Positions 48,362-56,463 of a stretch of 64,000 nucleotides of DNA are shown here, one piece after another. Below the pieces are notes generated by a model. The model was not told the DNA's origin and searched no databases. It saw only the letters and a list, made by a program, of their open reading frames with translations. Position 1 is the stretch's first letter; each line of letters starts with the position of its first letter. Origin of the DNA: Pseudochrobactrum saccharolyticum (lineage in GTDB: Bacteria; Pseudomonadota; Alphaproteobacteria; Rhizobiales; Rhizobiaceae); assembly GCF_008801715.1 (NCBI RefSeq), contig NZ_VZPG01000004.1:186001-250000 (forward strand). The letters run 5' to 3'. The translations under genes were made by a program, and so were the position numbers.

Positions 48362-50185
48362 TTACAGGGCTTCGGTCGCTGCAATCAGCCAGCTCTTTTC
48401 ATCTTCCGAGCAATGCGGCAGAAGCTTGTCGCGTGTCTGTGCATGATAATCATTGAGCCATGCCAGTTCATCCGCATTGAGCAATGAAACATCGATGAGG
48501 CGACGGTCAATCGGGCAGAAAGTCAGTGTTTCAAACTCATGCATTGCGATATCGCCGCCATCAATTGCTTGCGGCTCTTTGACGATAATCAGGTTTTCAA
48601 TACGGATGCCGAATTCGCCCGGACGATAATAGCCCGGCTCATTGGACAGGATCATACCGGTTTTGAGTTCCTGTGCACCGCGTTTGGAAATGCTCTGCGG
48701 CCCTTCATGCACGGCGAGATAGGAACCAACGCCGTGGCCGGTGCCATGTGCATAGTCATAGCCATGCTGCCAGAGAGCGGCACGCGCAAAGGCATCAATA
48801 TCCTGACCGCGTGTGCCGACAGGAAAACGCAGGCGTGACAGTGCGATTACGCCTTTCAGCACCAGCGTGAAAGTCTTCTTCTCAAAAGCAGAGACTTCAC
48901 CAATCGCCACGGTACGGGTGATATCCGTAGTGCCGTCACGATATTGCGCACCGGAATCAATCAGATAAAGCTCGCCATCTTTGAGCTTGCGATTGGTATC
49001 GGTATTGACGCGGTAATGGATGATTGCGCCATCAGACCCTGCGCCGGAGATACTGTCAAAAGACAGGTCTTCCAGAGGCTTCTGGAACATTTCGCCGACT
49101 GTGCGACGGCTTTCTTCCAGCTGCTGAGCGGCGCTGATTTCGTCCACGCTGCCGGCAGGCTGGCTATCGAGCCATGAGAAAAACTTGACCATTGCCACGC
49201 CGTCACGCTCATGCGCAGCACGGGAGCCATCCAGTTCGGCTTTGTTCTTCATTGCACGTGGCAGGCGGGCAGGGTCGGTGCCTTCAATCACAGTGCCATT
49301 GGCCTGCGTGATGATCATGCGCAGCTTTTCCGCAGCCAGTGCAGGATCAAGCATGAAGCTTGCACCTTCACCTGCCAGTTGAGCCAGCGTGTTTTCCATC
49401 AGATTTGGCGCAGTGATTTTGGTCAGCTGCGTCAGATAGGCTTCGGTTTCAATCGGCAGCTTACGCTTATCAATGAACAGAATGTGCTGGCCGTCAGCCG
49501 CAATCAGTGCAAAGCTCAAAGGCAGTGGTGTATTGCTGACATCGCGGCCGCGAATATTGAACGCCCATGCGATGGAGGCGGGGTCTGTCAGAATAGTGGC
49601 TGAAGCACCGCTTTTCTCAACTGCTTCACTCAAACAATTCAGTTTGGCACGTGGCTCCTGACCGGCATATTGCAGCGGCTGAATAGTCACTGGTTCCAGT
49701 GGGGCGGCAGGCTGGTCAGTCCAGACCAGATCAACCAGATTGTCCTGCACTGGCACGAGCTGGCCGCCCTGTGCTTCAAGGGCAGCTTTCAGCGCGCGAG
49801 TTTCTGCAATTGTATGCAGCCACGGATCAAAGCCGATGACCAGACCTTTGCCGTTTTTCTCCAGCCATGAGGCAGGCGGATTGTCGACCAGACTTTCAAT
49901 GTCAAACACGGCCGGATCGGTTTGAGTGCGCACCTGCAATGTGTAGCGTCCGTCAACAAAGACATAGGCTTTATTCTTCAGGATCAGCGCTGCACCGGCA
50001 GAACCGGTGAAGCCTGTCAGCCAGCCAAGGCGCTGAGCACGCAACGGCACATATTCGCCCTGATGCTCATCGGCGCGTGGCACAAGAAAACCGTCCAGTT
50101 GCAGACGGTTTAGTTCCTCGCGCAATTTGGCTACACGCGGCGCACCGGTTGCCGGATTGCTGCTGACTTCAAAGTTCTGAAACAT
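48362..50185 (-). CDS. pepP: Aminopeptidase P family protein (M24B metallopeptidase)
   Basis: A 607-residue, three-domain X-Pro aminopeptidase of the long (eukaryotic-like) type common in Alphaproteobacteria. Two creatinase-like N-terminal domains are followed by the pita-bread domain. Metal ligands are in DSGAQYRDGTTDITRT, GTGHGVGSYLAVHEGP, SNEPGYY and GIRIENLI. It releases N-terminal residues next to proline, in the cytosol. The symbol is by family; E. coli PepP is shorter. prmA lies upstream on the same strand. Confidence 0.92.
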   Translation of the reverse strand: MFQNFEVSSNPATGAPRVAKLREELNRLQLDGFLVPRADEHQGEYVPLRAQRLGWLTGFTGSAGAALILKNKAYVFVDGRYTLQVRTQTDPAVFDIESLVDNPPASWLEKNGKGLVIGFDPWLHTIAETRALKAALEAQGGQLVPVQDNLVDLVWTDQPAAPLEPVTIQPLQYAGQEPRAKLNCLSEAVEKSGASATILTDPASIAWAFNIRGRDVSNTPLPLSFALIAADGQHILFIDKRKLPIETEAYLTQLTKITAPNLMENTLAQLAGEGASFMLDPALAAEKLRMIITQANGTVIEGTDPARLPRAMKNKAELDGSRAAHERDGVAMVKFFSWLDSQPAGSVDEISAAQQLEESRRTVGEMFQKPLEDLSFDSISGAGSDGAIIHYRVNTDTNRKLKDGELYLIDSGAQYRDGTTDITRTVAIGEVSAFEKKTFTLVLKGVIALSRLRFPVGTRGQDIDAFARAALWQHGYDYAHGTGHGVGSYLAVHEGPQSISKRGAQELKTGMILSNEPGYYRPGEFGIRIENLIIVKEPQAIDGGDIAMHEFETLTFCPIDRRLIDVSLLNADELAWLNDYHAQTRDKLLPHCSEDEKSWLIAATEAL

Positions 50186-50224
50186 GAGATTCTGATCCTG
50201 AAAAAGGTTAGACCCTCATTATAA

Positions 50225-51103
50225 TCAGAGCTTTGGCTTGAGGTGAAGAGCAACCCAGCTTTCTTTGTAAATAGTTTTGTGATGCTCGATGCCTGCTGCT
50301 TCATAAGCTGCAATCACGCTGTCGCGCTGGGTTTCCAGAATGCCGGAGAGGATCAGCGAGCCATTATCTTTCACATGGGCGCGCATCTCGCTTGCCAGTT
50401 CAATCAGCGGATTGGCAAGAATATTGGCAACGATCAGATCAAATGGCGCACGTGTCTGCATTTCCGGATTGTCAAAGCCGGTGGCGGTGAGGGTGGAAAC
50501 CCATTTATCCGCGCCGTTCTTCTCCACATTTTCCTGCGCCACATCAACGGCAACAGGATCTATGTCGGTAGCCAGAACCGGAATATCGCGCAGCTTGGCA
50601 ACTGCAATGGCCAGAACCGCACTGCCGGTGCCGAGATCAAGCACATTCTTAGGCTCTTCAAGCGCAACAATTTCTTCGATCATCTCAAGGCAGCTGGCGG
50701 TAGTGCCGTGATGACCGGTACCGAAAGCAAGACCCGCGTCAATCTCAATGCCGATATCGCCGTCCTGCAGCTTGTCGCGGTCATGGGAGCCGTGAACAAA
50801 GAAGCGACCGGCGCGAACAGGCTTCAGACCTTCGAGAGAATGCAGAACCCAGTCAATATCCGGCAGTTCTTCCACGCCGATTTCTTCCGGCTTTAGACCC
50901 AGACAAGCGGCCATGCGCGGCAGGGCTTCATCGGCTCCGGCTTTGTCTTCGGTATAAAGCGAGATTTCATAAATCTGCTTGTCTTCATCAATTTCAGTAT
51001 TGGCCAGCGGCAGACCGTCTTCTTCAAATACCGGTTCCAGCAGATCGAAAATCTGCTCAGCCTGATCTTTGTCCCGTGTGAGATATAAGCGGTACTGTGC
51101 CAT
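50225..51103 (-). CDS. prmA: Ribosomal protein L11 methyltransferase PrmA
   Basis: A 292-residue SAM enzyme that trimethylates ribosomal protein L11. The N-terminal recognition domain is followed by [19 protein letters not shown], the signature that precedes motif [19 protein letters not shown], and by the catalytic [14 protein letters not shown]. It is in the same orientation as the aminopeptidase gene, 39 bp upstream of it, so they are probably co-transcribed. Its upstream gap contains an AGAGC palindrome. Confidence 0.94.
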   Translation of the reverse strand: MAQYRLYLTRDKDQAEQIFDLLEPVFEEDGLPLANTEIDEDKQIYEISLYTEDKAGADEALPRMAACLGLKPEEIGVEELPDIDWVLHSLEGLKPVRAGRFFVHGSHDRDKLQDGDIGIEIDAGLAFGTGHHGTTASCLEMIEEIVALEEPKNVLDLGTGSAVLAIAVAKLRDIPVLATDIDPVAVDVAQENVEKNGADKWVSTLTATGFDNPEMQTRAPFDLIVANILANPLIELASEMRAHVKDNGSLILSGILETQRDSVIAAYEAAGIEHHKTIYKESWVALHLKPKL

Positions 51104-51135
51104 GTGGGGTCTCTGAATTGGAGTTATAAAAAAGA

Positions 51136-51171
51136 ATAGAGCAGTTTCCTTACTCAGGAAAACTGCTCTAT
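51136..51171. repeat. AGAGC-bounded palindrome
   Basis: ATAGAGCAGTTTCC pairs with GGAAAACTGCTCTAT (one bulged A) around a 7-base loop. It lies between the SCO gene stop and prmA start on the minus strand and could act as a terminator for the SCO gene. Confidence 0.65.
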
Positions 51172-51209
51172 CACGAAGCTTAGTCAGATGCGAATGCTAT
51201 CCGCTATAA

Positions 51210-51797
51210 TCAGCCTGCTGCCAGACGTTTCAGCTTGGAAATTGCTGTTTCTGACGGTTCGCCATAGGCGATGGTTGAGCGCAGACGGCCGTTCTTGTCG
51301 AGAAGCAGGATAGATGCGGTGTGATCCATCGTGTAATTCTCGCCGTCTTCATCAACTTTCTTGGCGTAGATATTATAGGATTTCAGCATCGCAGCAATGT
51401 CCTTCGGATCACCGGTAATACCGGTGATACGGTCGGAGACATTGGTAATGTATTTCTGAATATATTCCGGTGTGTCACGCTCAGGATCAACAGTGACCAT
51501 ATAGCCGCGAATAGCCGCGCCTTCAGGGCCGAGCTCTTTCAGCCAGCTGTCGAGATCGAAGAGGGTGGTCGGGCAGACAACCGGACAATGGGTATAGCCG
51601 AAAAACACGACTGAAGGATTGCCGCGCAGAGACTGATCGGTGATCTCACTGCCATTCATAGAGACAAGTTTGAACGCGCCGCCATAAGGGCTCTCTTCGC
51701 CGGAGGCCATTTGTTTGTCACGATAGGCCTGAAAGCCGACAATGCCGATTGTGAAGGCAGCAACAAACAGCACCAGAACGGGAAGATATTTACGCAT
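51210..51797 (-). CDS. SCO1/SenC-family copper chaperone
   Basis: A 195-residue thioredoxin-fold protein. One N-terminal membrane anchor (LPVLVLFVAAFTIGIVGFQAY) precedes a periplasmic domain with the copper-binding CPVVC motif (Cys71, Cys75) and a distal His159 in TMDHTAS. SCO proteins deliver copper to the CuA centre of cytochrome c oxidase or reduce its cysteines. Eleven bases upstream is a 57-codon membrane-protein gene on the same strand. Confidence 0.92.
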   Translation of the reverse strand: MRKYLPVLVLFVAAFTIGIVGFQAYRDKQMASGEESPYGGAFKLVSMNGSEITDQSLRGNPSVVFFGYTHCPVVCPTTLFDLDSWLKELGPEGAAIRGYMVTVDPERDTPEYIQKYITNVSDRITGITGDPKDIAAMLKSYNIYAKKVDEDGENYTMDHTASILLLDKNGRLRSTIAYGEPSETAISKLKRLAAG

Positions 51798-51808
51798 AAA
51801 TCAGATCC

Positions 51809-51982
51809 TCAGAAGCACCATGAAATACCATCCATGAGCATGGTCATGAATATGGTGTCGCTGTAATTCATCCAGCCTGCAAACAAAGCACCAGCGGCCA
51901 GAGCGGTGATTAATACCACGCCGCTAATCCAAAGCAATTTTCTGCTCTCGTGTCCGTTGGCCTGTCTATCAGCTGTCGTCAT
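51809..51982 (-). CDS. 57-residue single-span membrane protein upstream of SCO gene
   Basis: The reverse strand encodes MTTADRQANGHESRKLLWIS and continues with a hydrophobic span (GVVLITALAAGALFAGW), ending in MDGISWCF. A charged N-terminal tail is followed by one membrane segment. The 11-bp gap to the SCO gene, whose ribosome site lies in the overlap region, indicates an operon. The family is not named; small anchored proteins are common next to cytochrome oxidase biogenesis genes in Rhizobiales, so a role beside SCO is plausible. Confidence 0.7.
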   Translation of the reverse strand: MTTADRQANGHESRKLLWISGVVLITALAAGALFAGWMNYSDTIFMTMLMDGISWCF

Positions 51983-52093
51983 AATAATGTTATAGCTGGC
52001 TTGTGGCAGTTTGGCAAAGGCTGTCTGTGTGATTTTCCCATTTTTTATGAAATTTCAGAAATTTTTGAAATTAAACTTATGCAGGAATAAAAC

Positions 52094-52744
52094 GTGATGA
52101 GTGAGGATGTTTTGCAGTTTTCGCGTGATGTGCAGCCGAAAATTCATCCGAGCGCACAGCTGAAATCCGTTAAACTCGGACAATATACCGAAATCGCCGA
52201 GCGGGTGATCCTGCGTGATGTGCAGATCGGTAATTTCACCTATCTGGAGCGCAACGGCGAGGGGATTTATGCCGAAATAGGCCATTTCTGCTCCATTGCT
52301 TCCAATGTGCGGATCAATGCGCTGGAACATCCGATGCAGCGCCTGACCATGCATAAAATGACCTACCGGCCGAATGAATATTTCCGCAATATCGGCGTGG
52401 ATATGGATTACCGTGCACACCGTTCCTCAAGACGGGTGACGATCGGTAATGATGTCTGGATTGGTCATGGTGCGGTGATTTTGCCAGGTGTGAGCATCGG
52501 CACCGGTGCGGTGATCGGCGCAAATGCAGTGGTTTCTAAAGATGTGCCACCCTATATGATTGTTGCCGGTGTGCCTGCAAAAATTCTGCGACCGCGTTTT
52601 GATGAAAAGACGGTTGAGCGCCTGTTGCAGAGTGCATGGTGGGACTGGCCGGTGGAGCTGATCTACAAAGCCTTACCGGATATTCAGACCATGGAGATTA
52701 ATGCTTTTCTCGATAAGTGGCTGCCTTTGGCGGGGGATGCGTAA
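52094..52744 (+). CDS. Hexapeptide-repeat acetyltransferase, phosphonate-associated type
   Basis: A 216-residue left-handed beta-helix transferase. Hexapeptide repeats run from the N terminus (IHPSAQLKSVKLGQYTEIAE) to VTIGNDVWIGHGAVILPGVS and GTGAVIGANAVVSKDVPP. The MRLTMHKMTYRPNEYF-type insert (MQRLTMHKMTYRPNEYF) and the C-terminal WWDWP are typical of the subfamily found in phosphonate (phn) operons and of xenobiotic acetyltransferases. No phn genes are nearby, so the substrate is uncertain. A weak ribosome site (AGGAAT) lies upstream. Confidence 0.8.
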   Translation: MMSEDVLQFSRDVQPKIHPSAQLKSVKLGQYTEIAERVILRDVQIGNFTYLERNGEGIYAEIGHFCSIASNVRINALEHPMQRLTMHKMTYRPNEYFRNIGVDMDYRAHRSSRRVTIGNDVWIGHGAVILPGVSIGTGAVIGANAVVSKDVPPYMIVAGVPAKILRPRFDEKTVERLLQSAWWDWPVELIYKALPDIQTMEINAFLDKWLPLAGDA

Positions 52745-52786
52745 GTCACTCCATATTTGATTCAAATCTGAATGCAGGAGATGTTT

Positions 52787-53290
52787 ATGAAGCAATTTCT
52801 GACCGTTACAGCTCTGGGTGCAATGCTGGCCTTGTCTCCTTTGACAAGCTTGAGCATGGTGCAGGCGGAGGAAATCGGCAAAGTTGGTGTGGACTGGCTC
52901 GGCAATGATATTGTGATTGATGCGGTCAGCGATCCGAAAGTACAGGGTGTGACCTGCCATCTGGCATCATTCTCGCGTGGTATGATCGACCGGCTGCAGA
53001 AGGGGAACTGGTTTGAAGATCCGTCCAATGCGTCGATTTCCTGTGAGCAGACAGGGCCGATTACCATCGGAGATATCAAGTTGGGCAAAGGCGGTGAGCG
53101 GGTATTTTCCGAGCGCACCAGCCTGATCTGGAAGAAGCTGGTGATTACCCGCATTTATGACCAGACCAATAATACGCTGATTTATCTGGCACATGCCTCA
53201 CAGGTGCAGGATGGTTCTGCCAAAACATCGCTCTCAACCGTGCCGCTTTATCGCGGGGATGTGATGTGGGAAAAAGGTAAGCCGCAATAA
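52787..53290 (+). CDS. creA: CreA family periplasmic protein
   Basis: A 167-residue protein with a signal peptide (MKQFLTVTALGAMLALSPLT, cleavage near VQAEE). The CreA domain begins IGKVGVDWLGNDIVIDAV and includes DPKVQGVTCHLASFSRGMI with a conserved cysteine pair (Cys in VTCHL and in SISCEQT). CreA function is unknown. The frame opens at ATG 52772, but ATG 52787 follows AGGAG by about seven bases. An AGAGC palindrome lies 42 bp after the stop. Confidence 0.9.
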   Translation: MKQFLTVTALGAMLALSPLTSLSMVQAEEIGKVGVDWLGNDIVIDAVSDPKVQGVTCHLASFSRGMIDRLQKGNWFEDPSNASISCEQTGPITIGDIKLGKGGERVFSERTSLIWKKLVITRIYDQTNNTLIYLAHASQVQDGSAKTSLSTVPLYRGDVMWEKGKPQ

Positions 53291-53332
53291 GCGCTTTTTT
53301 AAATGCCGGTTCTGAAGCGTAATTTTTAAGTG

Positions 53333-53376
53333 TTAGAGCGACCTTTGTGCGCCCAATGGGGCGCACGGCGCTCTAA
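53333..53376. repeat. AGAGC-bounded double palindrome
   Basis: TTAGAGCG/CGCTCTAA are the outer arms and GTGCGCCC/GGGCGCAC the inner arms with a 4-base loop. Both stems are perfect. It lies in the creA-mntH gap. Confidence 0.7.
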
Positions 53377-53461
53377 GCTGCATTTTTTATGCCTGTATTT
53401 CCCTGTTACGATACGGGGAATTGTTTTTTCTTGACGACAGGAAAAATCAGGCATTTAGTTG

Positions 53462-53484
53462 CAAATGAGTTTCATTATCATTTG
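53462..53484. promoter_or_regulatory. Fur/Mur-like inverted repeat upstream of mntH
   Basis: CAAATGA-N9-TCATTTG lies 17-39 bp before the mntH start and contains an internal TCATTATCATT resembling half a Fur box. In Rhizobiales the Fur homologue Mur represses mntH with manganese; this is the likely site. Confidence 0.6.
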
Positions 53485-53500
53485 TGCGCGAAGATTTTTC

Positions 53501-54862
53501 ATGAAGAAAAATGAATTTCCACTGGCAGAAAGTGCTGACAATTCCGGCGTATGGCGTCAGGAACCGGCAGCGAAATCGCTGGCTGAGGTCAATGGTTCCA
53601 TTGCAGTTCCGCGTCATGGCACGCGGTGGAGAAAATTTGCCGCCTTTGCAGGGCCGGGCTATCTGGTGGCAGTCGGCTATATGGATCCCGGCAACTGGGC
53701 GACGTCTATCGCCGGTGGTTCGCGCTTTGGCTATACGCTGCTGGTTGTGGCGCTGGTTTCCAACATCATGGCTATTCTGTTGCAATCGCTTTGCACGCGT
53801 CTGGCTGTGGCGACGGGGCGCGATCTGGCGCAGGCCTGCCGCGATGCTTATTCTCCGGCGATGGCATGGTTCTTATGGATCGGCGCGGAGATTGCGATCT
53901 GTGCCACCGACCTTGCCGAAGTGATCGGCACGGCGATTGCCCTTAATCTGCTGTTTGGTATGCCGCTGGAACTCGGTGTGTTGCTGACCGCGCTCGATGT
54001 TTTTGTCGTGCTATATATGCAGAGCAAGGGTTTCCGCTGGATTGAAGCCTATGTGCTGGTTTTGCTTTGCATTATTGCTTTGTGTTTTCTGGTGCAGATT
54101 GCGCTGGCTGATCCCGATTGGGGCGCTGTAATCCGTGGCTTTGCACCAACCACTGAAATCGTGACCAATCCGGAAATGCTGTATCTGTCGCTGGGGATTA
54201 TTGGCGCAACGGTGATGCCGCATAATCTGTATTTGCATTCAGGCATTGTGCAAACGCGTAAATATGGCGGTAACTTAGAGGAAAAACGCGAGGCTATTAC
54301 CTATTCGACATGGGATTCCACAATTGCGCTGATGCTGGCTCTGGCCGTCAATGCGTCTATTCTTATTCTGGCAGCTGCAACTTTTCACAAGGTTGGACGT
54401 ACTGATGTGGTGGAGATTGAGCAGGCGGAAGCCCTGATCGCGCCTCTGCTCGGCAGCACGCTGGCACCAATCCTGTTTGGTGTTGCGCTGCTCTGTGCGG
54501 GATTGAACTCGACAGTAACGGCGACACTGGCGGGGCAGATCGTGATGGAAGGTTTTATCAATTTCCGCATCCGGCCATGGCTGCGACGGCTGATAACACG
54601 CGGTATTGCTATTATACCGGCGATTATTGTGACGATGCTCTACGGCAATAAAGGTACTGCCAATCTGCTGATCCTCAGTCAGGTGGTGCTGAGTTTGCAG
54701 CTGCCATTCGCCATTGTGCCGCTGATCTTGTTTACATCAGACCGCCAAAAGATGGGTGCTCTGCGTGCGCCTTTATGGCTGACAGGGGCGGCATGGATTG
54801 TGGCGCTGATCGTGATCGTGCTGAACCTGAAACTGATCTATGATGTGGTGACAGGCGGATAA
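53501..54862 (+). CDS. mntH: Nramp-family manganese/divalent metal transporter MntH
   Basis: A 453-residue proton-coupled Mn2+ importer with about eleven spans. Metal-site motifs are [15 protein letters not shown] (TM1, Asp-Pro-Gly-Asn) and [12 protein letters not shown] (TM6, Met-Pro-His-Asn). A polar N-terminal tail of about 45 residues precedes TM1. The frame opens at 53459, but that ATG lies inside the operator; ATG 53501 with GAAGA upstream is chosen. A bidirectional terminator follows. Confidence 0.94.
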   Translation: MKKNEFPLAESADNSGVWRQEPAAKSLAEVNGSIAVPRHGTRWRKFAAFAGPGYLVAVGYMDPGNWATSIAGGSRFGYTLLVVALVSNIMAILLQSLCTRLAVATGRDLAQACRDAYSPAMAWFLWIGAEIAICATDLAEVIGTAIALNLLFGMPLELGVLLTALDVFVVLYMQSKGFRWIEAYVLVLLCIIALCFLVQIALADPDWGAVIRGFAPTTEIVTNPEMLYLSLGIIGATVMPHNLYLHSGIVQTRKYGGNLEEKREAITYSTWDSTIALMLALAVNASILILAAATFHKVGRTDVVEIEQAEALIAPLLGSTLAPILFGVALLCAGLNSTVTATLAGQIVMEGFINFRIRPWLRRLITRGIAIIPAIIVTMLYGNKGTANLLILSQVVLSLQLPFAIVPLILFTSDRQKMGALRAPLWLTGAAWIVALIVIVLNLKLIYDVVTGG

Positions 54863-54863
54863 T

Positions 54864-54893
54864 AAAAAAGCCGGAGTTTTCTCCGGCTTTTTT
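54864..54893. terminator. Bidirectional terminator between mntH and the symporter gene
   Basis: AAAAAAGCCGGAG and CTCCGGCTTTTTT form a perfect 13-bp stem with a TTTT loop; A and T runs on either side serve both convergent genes. Confidence 0.95.
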
Positions 54894-54896
54894 GTT

Positions 54897-56273
54897 TTAA
54901 GCAGCAACGCCTTGCGCTGTCAGATGTGACGGATCGATATCGTCGATATTCTTTTCGCTGTTATAGACAGCTTCATCAAGAATACCTTCGCGCTTGGCAA
55001 CAACGGCCGGTACCAGTGCCTGACCGGCAACGTTAACAGCGGTACGTCCCATATCGAGGATAGGGTCAATCGCCAGCAACAGGCCGACACCTTCCAGCGG
55101 CAGGCCGAGGGTGGAGAGTGTGAGGGTGAGCATCACCACCGCACCGGTGAGGCCGGCAGTTGCAGCCGAACCCAGTACCGAGACAAATGCGATCAGCACA
55201 TATTCCTGAAGGCCGAGCGGCAGGCCGAAATATTGAGCGATAAAGATCGCCGAGATCGCCGGATAGATTGCAGCACAACCGTCCATTTTAGTGGTGGCGC
55301 CAAGAGGCACAGCAAAAGCTGCATATTCACGCGGCACACCCAGATTACGCTCGGTCACGGCTTCAGTTACCGGCAGCGTGCCAACAGAAGAGCGGGACAC
55401 GAAAGCCAGCTGGATTGCAGGCCATGCACCGGCAAAGAAACGGGATGGTTTCAGGCCGTGGAAGATCAGGATTGCCGGATAGACCACGAACAGCACGATT
55501 GCCAGACCGATATAGACGGCTGCGGCATACCAGCTGAGCTGAACCAGTGTTTCCCAGCCATATTGCGCAACAGCACGGCCAAGCAGACCTATGGTGCCGA
55601 GCGGGGTGAGGCGGATAACCCACCACAGAATTTTACGCACCACAACGAGCAAAGACTGGTTGAAGGCGAGGAAAGGCTTGGCAGCATCACCGGCTTTCAG
55701 AGCTGCAACGCCGAAAGTAATGGCGATAACGAGGATTTGCAGCACGTTGAAATTGAGCGAAGTGGCGGCAGCATCTTTGCCAAGTTTGGTGCTGGCTTCA
55801 AGGCCGAGCATATTGGCAGGCACCAGACCTTTAAGGAAGTCGAGCCATGAGCCGGAAGAGGCTGGCGCTTTGGCGGCTTCTGCGGCAACATCGGAGCCGA
55901 TGCCCGGCTGAATAATCAGACCCAGCGCAATACCGATCAGCACAGCGATAAAGGATGTGATGGCGAACCACAGCAGGGTCTGCCAGACCAGTTTGGCGGC
56001 ATTGTTAAGCGCAGCCAGATTGGCGATAGAGGCCACAATCGCGGTGAAAACCAGTGGCGGCACAAGCGCACGCAGCATTTGCACAAAGATCGAGCCGATT
56101 GTCTGCAGGGTGACAGACAGCCAGTTGGCATTGCCGTTGATATCTGGCCCCATATTACGGGCAACGAGACCGAGCAGCAGGCCGATAACCATCGCCGTCA
56201 ATACCTGAAAACCGAAATTCAGATAGAGTGGCTTGGCCTGCGCAGAAGATTTTTTCACATGAGCGACGGACAT
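54897..56273 (-). CDS. Dicarboxylate/amino acid:cation symporter (DAACS family)
   Basis: A 458-residue GltP/DctA-like secondary transporter with eight core spans and two hairpin loops. Motifs are RSSVGTLPVTEAV (HP1 serine-rich), GATTKMDGCAAIYPA (TM7, NMDGT-like) and TAGLTGAVVMLTLTLSTLGLP (HP2). The variant MDGCA in place of MDGTA is conservative. Substrate (glutamate, aspartate or C4-dicarboxylate) cannot be fixed. A TTG at 56288 opens the frame; ATG 56273 gives the more usual start. It converges with mntH. Confidence 0.9.
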   Translation of the reverse strand: MSVAHVKKSSAQAKPLYLNFGFQVLTAMVIGLLLGLVARNMGPDINGNANWLSVTLQTIGSIFVQMLRALVPPLVFTAIVASIANLAALNNAAKLVWQTLLWFAITSFIAVLIGIALGLIIQPGIGSDVAAEAAKAPASSGSWLDFLKGLVPANMLGLEASTKLGKDAAATSLNFNVLQILVIAITFGVAALKAGDAAKPFLAFNQSLLVVVRKILWWVIRLTPLGTIGLLGRAVAQYGWETLVQLSWYAAAVYIGLAIVLFVVYPAILIFHGLKPSRFFAGAWPAIQLAFVSRSSVGTLPVTEAVTERNLGVPREYAAFAVPLGATTKMDGCAAIYPAISAIFIAQYFGLPLGLQEYVLIAFVSVLGSAATAGLTGAVVMLTLTLSTLGLPLEGVGLLLAIDPILDMGRTAVNVAGQALVPAVVAKREGILDEAVYNSEKNIDDIDPSHLTAQGVAA

Positions 56274-56463
56274 GAATTTTTCTTTCAAAACAAGTGAAGC
56301 GAAGGGGCAAATTTGCTCCTTCGCTCGTTGGTTCGAAATTTAACGGAGATTCATGGCTCGGTTAAGCAATGTTATGCTGCGTTGCGTAGCACCTTGATGA
56401 AGTTATACTATCATACATATCAATGTTAGAATATTATTTCTAAACTCAAGCGTCAGCAGATTT

